In this document: positions 1 to 6,513 of the stretch, in pieces
Numbering within the stretch: position 1 is the stretch's first letter
How the letters are laid out: every line of letters begins with the position of its first letter
From: Gammaproteobacteria bacterium
Lineage (GTDB): Bacteria; Pseudomonadota; Gammaproteobacteria; DSM-16500
Reading direction: 5' to 3'
Length of the DNA stretch: 7,376 nt
Assembly (NCBI GenBank): GCA_009885665.1
Contig: VFKI01000113.1
Location: forward strand, 1 to 7,376
Notes under the pieces: generated by a model
Seen by the model: only the letters and a program-made list of their open reading frames with translations
Told to the model about the DNA's origin: nothing
Database searches by the model: none
Translations under genes and position numbers: made by a program

Positions 1-234
1 ATCATCTATAAACGTTCCTCAGTCGAAAAACCTCGAAATACTTCAGTATTCCTGCGATTTTTCTTCTTCCGGTACGCTTATATCTGACACCACGCTGGGC
101 GCAATCTGTTAAAGTTATTTATGCGCAGGGCCTTAAGGGGGAGAATCGCGATTCTCCCCTTTAAGTGGCGTGACGCGGGCGAGCTATTTGCCCGAGTAGC
201 CATCTGAATAATCACAATTGAGTAAGGCATCACA
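1..234. other. Upstream non-coding region with several stem-loops
   Basis: No convincing gene is present. Short open frames run in from the left edge on the + strand (for example one closing at 110-112), but none has a start codon with a ribosome binding site inside the window, so a truncated upstream gene cannot be excluded. The stretch 20-63 can fold into a two-tier stem-loop: outer arms GAAAAA (25-30) and TTTTTC (58-63), inner arms AATACT (37-42) and AGTATT (45-50) around a 2-nt loop. A large palindrome follows at 132-165, then a 5-bp GC hairpin at 176-194 (CGGGC/GCCCG, 9-nt loop). This density of inverted repeats suggests either the 3' end and terminator of an upstream transcript or an intergenic repeat. 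I could not identify a confident sigma-70 promoter for waaG here. Confidence 0.45.
132..165. terminator. Near-perfect 34-bp palindrome, possible terminator
   Basis: Two 17-nt arms (132-148 and 149-165) are complementary with a single G-T pair (137/160). The central 16 bases, 141-156, form a perfect palindrome. As RNA it would make a long, GC-rich hairpin flanked by AA/TT steps. The run of T on either side is short (TTTAA at 160-164), so an efficient intrinsic terminator is uncertain. It could instead be a protein-binding site or the core of an intergenic repeat. It lies 69 bp before waaG, where it would separate the LPS operon from whatever lies upstream. Confidence 0.4.
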
Positions 235-237
235 GTG
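223..237 (+). promoter_or_regulatory. Ribosome binding site and GTG start of waaG
   Basis: TAAGG at 223-227 sits 7 nt before the GTG at 235. The family N-terminus begins with a short hydrophobic strand and then the glycine pair of the nucleotide-sugar fold, which is exactly what follows this GTG. No in-frame ATG fits better, so GTG is the most likely initiator. Confidence 0.6.
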
Positions 238-1350
238 AAATTAGCTTTTTGTTTATTCCGTTATTTTCCTTATGGCGGTTTGCAGCGTGATTTTTTACGT
301 ATTGCCGCAGCGTGTCTTGCGCGTGGCCACACGGTGGATGTCTATACCATGCGTTGGGAAGGCGAAAAAATAGCGGGCTTGCCGGTGACAATTGTACCGG
401 TTACGGCATGGCAAAATCATACTCGAATCAAACAATTTATTAAAAAATTATTGCCCTTATTAACAACTAAAAAATATGATCGTGTGGTTGGATTTAATCG
501 TATGCCGGGTCTAGATTTTTATTATGCGGCAGACAGTTGTTATCAAGCTAAAGTGCGTCAGCAACATGGTGCATGGTATCGTTGGCTGCCACGTTATCGT
601 TATCTGGCAGCAAATGAAGCGGCCGTTTTTTCGCCTGCAGCTAAAGTGCAAATTTTATTAATTGCCGGCCGCGAACGCGACAATTTTATGCGTTATTATG
701 CAACACCTGCCACGCGTTTCCACTTATTACCGCCGGGTATCACGCGTGATCGTATCGCACCGCCGGATGCAAGCGCGCGTCGCATCGATGTGCGTGCGCA
801 ATTACAGTTAGCGCCAGAGGCTTTATTATTATTATTTGTGGGTTCAGGTTTTAAAACCAAGGGACTTGATCGCGTGCTGGCTGGCATAGCGAGATTGCCG
901 CAGGCGCTGCGGACGCGCGCGCAGCTTGTGGTGATAGGGCGTGATAAATCTGCTGCATTTATTCAGCAAGCGCAACAATTAGGCTTAGCTGAGCACGTTA
1001 AATTTTTAGGTGGGCGCGATGATGTGGCGGCATATATGCTAGCAGCAGATATATTGGTGCACCCCGCGCGCAATGAAAATACCGGGACGGTATTATTGGA
1101 AGCGGTCGTGGCGGGCTTGCCGGTGTTGACGACGGCAGCGTGTGGCTATGCGCTATATATTACGCAGGCACAGGCAGGCAAGGTGTTACCCGAGCCATTT
1201 GACGTAGCGCAATTTTCCGCTACACTGGCAGACATGTTAATTTCATCGCAACGTTTACAGTGGCAGCAAAACGGTCTTGCCTTTGCGCAGCAGGCAGATA
1301 TTTATAGTTTGCCAGAACGCGCGGCCGATATGATTGAGTCTTTGTCGTGA
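235..1350 (+). CDS. waaG: LPS core glycosyltransferase WaaG (RfaG), GT4 family
   Basis: This cytoplasmic, membrane-associated enzyme adds the first outer-core hexose to heptose II of the LPS inner core, from a nucleotide sugar (glucose in E. coli, galactosamine in Pseudomonas; the sugar here is unknown). At 371 residues it has the usual family length. It shows the GT-B layout: an N-terminal domain opening with LAFCLFRYFPYGGLQRDF (residues 3-20), which is typical of WaaG, and a C-terminal domain with the sugar-nucleotide region VGSGFKTKGLDR (202-213). The GT4 EX7E motif is at E281 and E289 (ENTGTVLLE), followed by AGLPVLTTAACGYALYI (293-309), again characteristic. Four consecutive TTA codons encode Leu197-200. 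It is the first gene of a three-gene operon whose next member starts inside its stop codon. Identification rests on motif recall, and substrate specificity cannot be read from sequence. Confidence 0.92.
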   Translation: MKLAFCLFRYFPYGGLQRDFLRIAAACLARGHTVDVYTMRWEGEKIAGLPVTIVPVTAWQNHTRIKQFIKKLLPLLTTKKYDRVVGFNRMPGLDFYYAADSCYQAKVRQQHGAWYRWLPRYRYLAANEAAVFSPAAKVQILLIAGRERDNFMRYYATPATRFHLLPPGITRDRIAPPDASARRIDVRAQLQLAPEALLLLFVGSGFKTKGLDRVLAGIARLPQALRTRAQLVVIGRDKSAAFIQQAQQLGLAEHVKFLGGRDDVAAYMLAADILVHPARNENTGTVLLEAVVAGLPVLTTAACGYALYITQAQAGKVLPEPFDVAQFSATLADMLISSQRLQWQQNGLAFAQQADIYSLPERAADMIESLS

Positions 1351-2126
1351 TGATGTGGCTGGCAGCTGATTTAACTTTACCCGCGAATATCACGTTTGAT
1401 GACGTGATGGCGATGCGTGGCGAGGCTTATCGTGCATTGGAAAATCGCCGTACTCAGCGCATTGAATTGGGTGGGCAAGCGTATTTTTTAAAGCAGCATT
1501 ATGGTGTGGGCTGGCGTGAAATTGTTAAGAATTTGTTGCAATTACGTTTACCCATATTGAGTGCAAAGCAGGAATGGCGCGCTATTCAACGTTTGCATGC
1601 CTTACATGTACTAACCCTGGATGCAGTGGGTTATGGCTGGCGCGGTTGGAATCCAGCGCGGCGGCAATCTTTTTTATTAACACGTGAAGTGCCGCCGCAT
1701 GTGACATTGGAAGCATTGGCGCGGGAAGTATTGCCTTTCCGCGTCAAACATGCGTTGATCCGTCAGCTCGCATGGATTGCGCGCACGCTACATGATAATG
1801 GTGTAAATCATCGTGATTTTTATTTGTGCCATTTTTTAGTCGATAAAACATGGCTTGCGTCGCCGGAAACAAAACCATTGATTTATGTCATTGACTTGCA
1901 TCGTGCGGGTGTTAGGCGGCATACACCGTTGCGGTGGCAAATCAAGGATTTGGCGGGGCTCTATTTTTCCAGCTTGGGCGGTAAAGTGACGCAACGTGAT
2001 TATCTGCGATTTATTAAATATTATCGTAATGCAGACTGTTCGGCATTACGTAGGGAAAAAGATTTCTGGCACACAATTTATTTGCGTGGCCAGCGCTTAT
2101 ATAACAAACTGGGAAGGATACAATAA
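1347..2126 (+). CDS. waaP: LPS core heptose(I) kinase WaaP (RfaP)
   Basis: WaaP transfers phosphate from ATP to O-4 of heptose I in the LPS inner core. That charge normally stabilises the outer membrane by cation bridging. The 259-residue protein has the protein-kinase-like fold: a lysine in the YFLKQH strand (K49), the RLPILSAKQEW segment (67-77), the catalytic loop NHRDFYLCHFL (154-164, catalytic D157), and the metal-binding VIDLHRA (181-187, D183), followed by RWQIKDLAGLYFSS (196-209). These are hallmark WaaP motifs. Three start codons are possible: GTG 1347 (4-bp overlap with the waaG stop), ATG 1350 (1-bp overlap) and ATG 1353. Any of them implies translational coupling to waaG. The E. 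coli protein is slightly longer, so none of the starts truncates the fold. Confidence in function is high, but the exact start is uncertain by two codons. Confidence 0.93.
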   Translation: MMMWLAADLTLPANITFDDVMAMRGEAYRALENRRTQRIELGGQAYFLKQHYGVGWREIVKNLLQLRLPILSAKQEWRAIQRLHALHVLTLDAVGYGWRGWNPARRQSFLLTREVPPHVTLEALAREVLPFRVKHALIRQLAWIARTLHDNGVNHRDFYLCHFLVDKTWLASPETKPLIYVIDLHRAGVRRHTPLRWQIKDLAGLYFSSLGGKVTQRDYLRFIKYYRNADCSALRREKDFWHTIYLRGQRLYNKLGRIQ

Positions 2127-2128
2127 TA

Positions 2129-3562
2129 ATGCATGAAATTACATGGAAAAAACTATGCCAAGCACCGCATGCTTTGCGGATGCCTTTTGAATTACATTTA
2201 CCTGGTGAAGCGGAGCCATTGATTTGTGAATCATTGGTGCGTGTGTTGCCACGTAAACGATTGGTGTTATTTGGCAGTTGGCAGGCGCAACCGGTGGTGA
2301 TTAAATTGTTTTTGGAAAGTGGCCGCGCGCAACATCATTTGCAGCGTGAAGCGCAGGGTTTAAAAATATTGACGGAATCGGGTATTCCGACGCCAGAATT
2401 ATTGTATGAAGGTCAGACGACGCGTTATCACGTGCCGGTATTGGTGATGCGACGTATTATGGGCGCCAAAGATTTAGCGACGTTATGGGAAAATCGCGTG
2501 CATCCTGAAACAGCGGGACGCCTGATGCACGCAGTGATTATTGAGTTAGCAACGCAGCATGTGATGGGCATTGTGCAACGTGATATGCATTTAGCGAATT
2601 TTTTAGTGAAGGGACATCATATTTATTCGTTGGATGGCGGCAATATGGAATTTTTTCATGAGCCCTTGATACGTAAATCCAGTCTTGAACATTTAGCATT
2701 ATTTTTTGCGCAATTGGGTGTTGGCACTGAAAAATTGCGTTATGCGTTGTATGCGTTATATGCCAAGGCGCGTGGCTGGCAGATGAAACGTGCGGATATT
2801 GTCTTTTTGGAGCGCGCCACGCGTATCGGCTTGCGTGAGCGTATGCGCCGTTTTTCTGAAAAGGTATTACGAAATAGTACGCAATTTCGCGCCTTACATT
2901 ATTTTAATAGTCACATGTATTTTGATCGTAAATATCAAACGTCTAACTTTATGCGTTTTTTGGCGAATCCCGAAGCGGTGTTTGATGCGACTGACACCCA
3001 TATATTAAAAAAAGGCAATTCTACCACCGTCGCTAAAATAAAGTTGGATGATCGCTGGTTTGTTGTTAAACGTTATAATATGAAAAATTTTCGCCATTGG
3101 TTGCGACGTTGTTTGCGCGTAACGCGTGCGGTGAAATGTTGGCAGCGTGCGCATATGTTGCGGGTGGCGGGAATTGCGACGGCTAAACCGGTTGCTTGTA
3201 TTGAAAAGCGTTTTTTTGGTTTACGCGGACGCTCTTATTTTGTAATGGAGCATGTCGAGGGTATCGACCTTGAACATTATTTTGATGCGTATGATTCCAC
3301 CGAGCCGCGTTTTGCGCGTTTGGCAGCGCGTGTTACCACGCTTTTAAAAAACTTATCGGAGTTACGCTTAAGTCATGGTGATTTAAAGGCGAGTAATTTT
3401 CTCATTGAAAATGAAAAGCCGATGTTAATTGATCTCGATGGTATGTGGCAACAGCGTGCGCTACATCGCAGCAAACGCGCCGCGCGCCGTGAAATTGAGC
3501 GTTTCATGCAGAATTGGATTTGCAAGCCAGAAGTCGCGCAATTGTTTGAGCGGTTTTTATAA
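2129..3562 (+). CDS. Tandem-domain LPS kinase-like protein (InaA/RIO/Kdo-kinase type)
   Basis: This is a probable cytoplasmic small-molecule kinase acting on LPS inner-core sugars. The 477 residues contain two kinase-like units. Domain 1 (about 30-250) has VVIKLF (K59), an alpha-C-type glutamate in LQREAQ (E74), the catalytic loop VQRDMHLANFL (D152, N157) and SLDGGNM (metal-binding D169). Domain 2 (about 290-470) has FVVKRYN (K314), LSHGDLKASNFL (D418, N423) and LIDLDG (D435). Both sites keep the lysine, catalytic Asp, Asn and metal Asp, so neither looks like a pseudokinase. The start follows AAGGA (2114-2118) with a 10-nt gap, and lies 2 bp after the waaP stop, so the three genes are surely co-transcribed. 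Pseudomonas core clusters also carry extra kinase-like genes after waaP, including a long one of similar size. The substrate (heptose II, a second heptose position or Kdo) is not determined by sequence. An A7 run lies between the domains (3007-3013). Confidence 0.8.
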   Translation: MHEITWKKLCQAPHALRMPFELHLPGEAEPLICESLVRVLPRKRLVLFGSWQAQPVVIKLFLESGRAQHHLQREAQGLKILTESGIPTPELLYEGQTTRYHVPVLVMRRIMGAKDLATLWENRVHPETAGRLMHAVIIELATQHVMGIVQRDMHLANFLVKGHHIYSLDGGNMEFFHEPLIRKSSLEHLALFFAQLGVGTEKLRYALYALYAKARGWQMKRADIVFLERATRIGLRERMRRFSEKVLRNSTQFRALHYFNSHMYFDRKYQTSNFMRFLANPEAVFDATDTHILKKGNSTTVAKIKLDDRWFVVKRYNMKNFRHWLRRCLRVTRAVKCWQRAHMLRVAGIATAKPVACIEKRFFGLRGRSYFVMEHVEGIDLEHYFDAYDSTEPRFARLAARVTTLLKNLSELRLSHGDLKASNFLIENEKPMLIDLDGMWQQRALHRSKRAARREIERFMQNWICKPEVAQLFERFL

Positions 3563-3563
3563 T

Positions 3564-3704
3564 GTTTTAATGGTTAAAGCAATATTTTTGAGGCGCTTAC
3601 AAATGCGCTTGCCACGCGCTAATATGGCATGGATAGTGGGTTCAATGAGGCGTTTTATGAGTGTCATACACTCAATTCTCAATGAGTGTGGGCCAACAAT
3701 TTTC
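3564..3704 (+). pseudogene. Relic of an IS110-family transposase C-terminus (probable)
   Basis: An open + frame in the gap between the convergent kinase and ALDH genes reads VKAIFLRRLQMRLPRANMA, then WIVGSMRRFMSVIHSILNE. This resembles the end of IS110-family transposases, where a segment like 'KAFYxRLxxRGKxxKVA' is followed by 'MRKLLxII..LK...PF'. Only about 47 codons remain of a protein normally over 300 residues. There is no ribosome binding site, and the catalytic RuvC-like (DEDD) and serine-containing parts are absent. The frame runs on to a stop at 3726-3728 inside the antisense ALDH end, but the similarity fades around 3704. The relic starts within a few bases of the kinase stop codon, so an old insertion may have landed next to that stop. 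The match is from memory of the family consensus, not from alignment. Confidence 0.5.
3658..3689. repeat. Three-copy 7-bp repeat giving two alternative hairpins
   Basis: TGAGTGT (3658-3664), its complement ACACTCA (3668-3674) and a second TGAGTGT (3683-3689) lie in a row. The middle copy can pair with either neighbour, giving a 3-nt or an 8-nt loop. The position between convergent genes fits a bidirectional transcription barrier, but there is no T-run on either side and the segment lies within the transposase-like relic, so a terminator role is doubtful. Confidence 0.35.
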
Positions 3705-5238
3705 AGGGTTCGTGGTGCGCTAGGCTGAACTGTATTCCCTGCGCTAAAGCAATTTGGCTGTCCCAATTGACGGTTACGGTCTGGCGCCGCATATACGTTT
3801 TCCAGGCATCTGAACCGGCTTCTCTGCCGCCGCCGGTTTGTTTTTCGCCACCAAATGCGCCACCGATTTCTGCGCCGGATGTACCGATATTGATATTGGC
3901 GATGCCACAATCACTGCCAATGGCAGATAAAAATAATTCGCTATGCCGTATATGGTTGGAAAATAATGCTGAGGAAAGCCCATGTAGCGAAGCATTTTGT
4001 AATTGAATGGCTTCCTCTATTTTTTTAAACTTTATGACATATAAAATCGGTGCAAATGTTTCTTGTTGTACGATAGCAAAATGATTTTCAGCTTCTACCA
4101 GTGTGGGTTCGACAAAATGTCCAGGGCGTTGTACGGCTTTGCCGCCCGCCAAAATATTGCCACCCGCTGCGCGAATGGCAGCAATGGCTTTTTCATATTG
4201 TTTAACGGCATCGGCATCAATTAATGGCCCCATGAGGTTTTTTTCATCCAGTGGATCGCCCAGTGTAATTTGATGATAAGCATGTGTTAGCGTTGCGATC
4301 ATTTTGGCATAAATAGTGTCTTGTACAAACAAGCGCCGCGTTGTCGTGCAACGCTGACCTGCTGTCCCGGTCGCGCCAAAAACAATTGCCGGCACGGCTA
4401 AGTTTAAATCGGCCGTATCATCAACAATGATGGCATTATTGCCGCCCAGTTCTAATAAAATTTTTCCCATGCGCCGCGCAACTTTTTCATTAATACGCCG
4501 CCCGATGGTGGTTGAGCCGGTAAACGATAGCAGTGCAACACGCGTATCCTCTACAAATTTTTCGGCAAGCGCCGTTTCGTCGGTAATGAATAATGAGAAA
4601 ATACCTTTTAAATTATTATCAGCCATGACACGATTACAAATATGTTGTACCGCCAATGCCGTCAGCGGCGTTTTATGCGAAGGTTTCCAAACAACCGTAT
4701 TACCGCAAATAGCGGCAATAAATGCATTCCACGCCCAAACGGCAACGGGAAAATTAAATGCACTGATCACGCCCACGACCCCCAGTGGTTGCCATTGCTC
4801 ATACATGCGATGGCGTGGTCGCTCAGAATGCATGCTGCAGCCGTACAACATGCGCGCTTGACCAACAGCAAAATCAGCCATATCAATCATTTCTTGCACT
4901 TCGCCCAAGCCTTCTTGCAGCGATTTACCTATTTCCAATGTGACGAGTTGGCCAAGCGTTTGTTTATTTTGACGCAAGGCTTCGCCTATTTGGCGCACAA
5001 TTTCGCCGCGCGCGGGTGCAGGGCGCATCCGCCATTCAATGAATGCTTCTGTAGCAGTCTGCATGATTTTTTCGTAGTCTTGCTCAGTCGCAGCGTACAC
5101 AGTGGCGAGTATTTCTTCATTCGCTGGATTGGTGGAAATAATTTTTTTGCCAGCGGAATTGTTTAGCCATCCGCTGGCGCCAAAGCATGCGCCCGCATTG
5201 TCAGCGTGTAATTGAAGTGCGTCGAGTATTTTTTTCAT
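3703..5238 (-). CDS. ALDH7-family aminoadipate-semialdehyde (P6C) dehydrogenase
   Basis: The predicted reaction oxidises L-2-aminoadipate 6-semialdehyde (in equilibrium with piperideine-6-carboxylate) to L-2-aminoadipate with NAD+, a late step of lysine or pipecolate catabolism. The 511 residues show the complete aldehyde dehydrogenase set: FNFP with N162, WKPS with K185, the general base E263 in LELGGNN, the nucleophile C297 in GQRC, and ETFAPI (393-398). Two features point to the antiquitin/ALDH7 branch: GEVQE (112-116), whose E116 lines up with the aminoadipate-binding Glu121 of human ALDH7A1, and R296, next to the nucleophile, matching Arg301. The protein also ends with the family's LAQGIQF, here extended by seven residues. 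TAGGA (5250-5246) lies 7 nt before the ATG. It is preceded by a lysine dehydrogenase-like gene on the same strand, which supports the role. Bacterial names in use include amaB and pcd, but I assign no symbol. Confidence 0.9.
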   Translation of the reverse strand: MKKILDALQLHADNAGACFGASGWLNNSAGKKIISTNPANEEILATVYAATEQDYEKIMQTATEAFIEWRMRPAPARGEIVRQIGEALRQNKQTLGQLVTLEIGKSLQEGLGEVQEMIDMADFAVGQARMLYGCSMHSERPRHRMYEQWQPLGVVGVISAFNFPVAVWAWNAFIAAICGNTVVWKPSHKTPLTALAVQHICNRVMADNNLKGIFSLFITDETALAEKFVEDTRVALLSFTGSTTIGRRINEKVARRMGKILLELGGNNAIIVDDTADLNLAVPAIVFGATGTAGQRCTTTRRLFVQDTIYAKMIATLTHAYHQITLGDPLDEKNLMGPLIDADAVKQYEKAIAAIRAAGGNILAGGKAVQRPGHFVEPTLVEAENHFAIVQQETFAPILYVIKFKKIEEAIQLQNASLHGLSSALFSNHIRHSELFLSAIGSDCGIANINIGTSGAEIGGAFGGEKQTGGGREAGSDAWKTYMRRQTVTVNWDSQIALAQGIQFSLAHHEP

Positions 5239-5245
5239 AATGCAT

Positions 5246-5288
5246 TCCTAAGCGTAATATTGTATATACTACAAAAGATAGGGTAGAA
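5246..5288 (-). promoter_or_regulatory. Possible promoter and operator-like repeat before the ALDH gene
   Basis: Read on the - strand, TTCTAC (5288-5283) and TATACA (5266-5261) are separated by 16 bp. They are a weak match to -35 and -10 boxes, with a start point near 5254. An imperfect inverted repeat, TTGTATATACTACAA (5260-5274), with TTGTA/TACAA arms, overlaps the -10 box. It has the GT...AC look of many GntR-type operators. TAGGA at 5250-5246 is a good ribosome binding site. If real, the ALDH gene could be transcribed independently of the dehydrogenase upstream of it. Confidence 0.3.
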
Positions 5289-5300
5289 GAACTGAAGTAC

Positions 5301-5383
5301 GCAGCACACTGCATTGACGAGCGTCAGAGGGGAGCGCTGCGCTTCGCACCGAAGGACATCCACCCTGTCGCAGCCTTCCTCTG
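5301..5383. repeat. Cluster of nested stem-loops between the two lysine genes
   Basis: Most of the 147-bp gap between the two genes is self-complementary. The parts are GCAG/CTGC (5301-5304 with 5309-5312), TGACG/CGTCA around 2 nt (5315-5326), and a nested structure with three stems. Its outer stem is CAGAGG (5325-5330) with CCTCTG (5378-5383), the next is GCTGCG (5336-5341) with CGCAGC (5369-5374), and the inner hairpin is CTTCG/CGAAG around CAC (5342-5354). TTTT follows on the + strand. The TGACG palindrome and the outer stem share bases, so they would be alternatives. The end of the element lies 3 bp beyond the upstream gene's stop codon. It could be a REP-like repeat, an mRNA stabiliser, an attenuator or a small RNA. 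No protein product is supported. Confidence 0.5.
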
Positions 5384-5385
5384 TT

Positions 5386-6483
5386 TTATGTAGGAGATAC
5401 ATAATATTTCCCAAAATGATTGTGGGTAATCTGTGTGAGAGAAAATTGTTCTTGCGCAATAAAGCCATTGTATTTGTCAGGATTTTTTACGACATTGTCC
5501 AGTACGGCGCATAGCGAGCTGGCCGTGGTTAATTGAATTGCTGACCAATGTATGCCATTAATAACACGCGGATAAAATTTCCGAACATAGTGTTCTTCAA
5601 TAAATTGATCATCACGCATGCCTGTGACGGAAACATAAATCAGGACAACATCTTGAGCGGTTTTAGGCAAAGCTTTTTCCAAGATACGCTTTAAAGTGTT
5701 GCGATCATCATTGAGTTGCAAATCATTCATCAAAAAACGCATTTTGGCACAATGACCCGGATAACGAATGGTTTTATAACTTATCGATTTTACGCGTCCC
5801 TGCCAACTGTCAGCAAGGCTGCCAATGCCGCCCGAGGTATTGAATGCTTCATAGGTTAAACCATCAATTTTAATTTCTTCCAAATCATCGAGGGGTAATA
5901 AGGTAACAGCTTTGCCATCTTCAATCGCAGAACATAAATTGCCATATTCATTGATTAAACCATCGGTCGACCAGGTGAGTGAATATTGCAAGGCATTACT
6001 AATGTTAACCGGCAAAGCGCCGACACGCATTTTAACAGTATCCAGCGCGGGAAAACGTTGCATTAAATCATTCGCGACAATACTGATGAAGCCAGGCGCC
6101 AAGCCACATTGCGGTATAAATGCCTGCGTCGCACCCGCGCTTAATTTGTATATGGCTTGCGTGGTTTGTGTGTCTTCAGTGAGGTCAAGGTAATGAATTT
6201 TACATGCATGGGCAATTTCAGCGAGGCGGATATTGCAAAAATAAGGCAAGCAAGAGGTAATGGATTGGATGTGATGTGTTGTAATAAATTCCATCATCTT
6301 ATCTGCATGCAGCATGTCCATATCGACTAAGGTCAGCGCAGGTGTGTGCGACGCTAGCTTTTTCAACTGTGCGCTGCCGGTGTCAATGTCGGCCAGAAAT
6401 ACGCAATATTCTTTTGAATCTGCCAGTAGTGTGGCGACCAATGCGCCAATCTTACCCGCACCCGCTACCAGGACATTGTGCAT
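5386..6483 (-). CDS. Lysine 6-dehydrogenase / saccharopine dehydrogenase-family oxidoreductase
   Basis: This is probably a cytoplasmic NAD(P)-dependent amino-acid dehydrogenase. The 365 residues start with a Rossmann fold, VLVAGAGKIG (4-13). An acidic residue at the end of the second strand (D32 in LADID) favours NAD+. The C-terminal substrate domain carries GLAPGF (127-132), EAFNTSGG (212-219) and SYKTIRYPGH (235-244). This combination and length resemble Geobacillus and Agrobacterium lysine 6-dehydrogenases, which deaminate the lysine side chain to aminoadipate semialdehyde. The alternative is a saccharopine dehydrogenase giving the same product from saccharopine. No lysine-ketoglutarate reductase partner is visible here, which favours direct lysine oxidation. 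The next gene on the strand would use the product. AAGGA (6496-6492) lies 8 nt before the ATG. Family assignment is firm, but the exact substrate is inferred. Confidence 0.75.
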   Translation of the reverse strand: MHNVLVAGAGKIGALVATLLADSKEYCVFLADIDTGSAQLKKLASHTPALTLVDMDMLHADKMMEFITTHHIQSITSCLPYFCNIRLAEIAHACKIHYLDLTEDTQTTQAIYKLSAGATQAFIPQCGLAPGFISIVANDLMQRFPALDTVKMRVGALPVNISNALQYSLTWSTDGLINEYGNLCSAIEDGKAVTLLPLDDLEEIKIDGLTYEAFNTSGGIGSLADSWQGRVKSISYKTIRYPGHCAKMRFLMNDLQLNDDRNTLKRILEKALPKTAQDVVLIYVSVTGMRDDQFIEEHYVRKFYPRVINGIHWSAIQLTTASSLCAVLDNVVKNPDKYNGFIAQEQFSLTQITHNHFGKYYVSPT

Positions 6484-6513
6484 GATTCCATTCCTTTGTT
6501 ATCATATAAAGCA

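Noticed and set aside
121..207. 28-codon + strand open frame starting at ATG 121 as a leader peptide for waaG
   Set aside because: No ribosome binding site precedes it, and it reads straight through the large palindrome. There is no run of regulatory codons typical of an attenuation peptide.
823..834. Four tandem TTA codons in waaG as a phase-variation repeat
   Set aside because: Trinucleotide slippage would keep the frame, and the leucines sit in an expected hydrophobic strand.
2790..3008. 72-codon + strand frame inside the tandem kinase gene
   Set aside because: It lies wholly within a strongly supported gene in another frame, with cysteine- and isoleucine-rich nonsense composition and no supporting ribosome binding site.
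3557..3910. 117-codon open frame on the - strand across the ALDH 3' end
   Set aside because: It mostly overlaps the well-supported ALDH gene in another frame, shows no recognisable motif, and is antisense to the transposase-like relic.
5241..5396. Open + strand frame through the stem-loop cluster
   Set aside because: It has no ATG, GTG or TTG start with a ribosome binding site and matches no family I recognise. The secondary structure explains the region better.
5235..5468. 77-codon - strand open frame spanning the gap between the two lysine genes
   Set aside because: It overlaps both the dehydrogenase end and the ALDH start, and its middle is made of stem-loops. The composition looks like translated repeat DNA rather than a protein.
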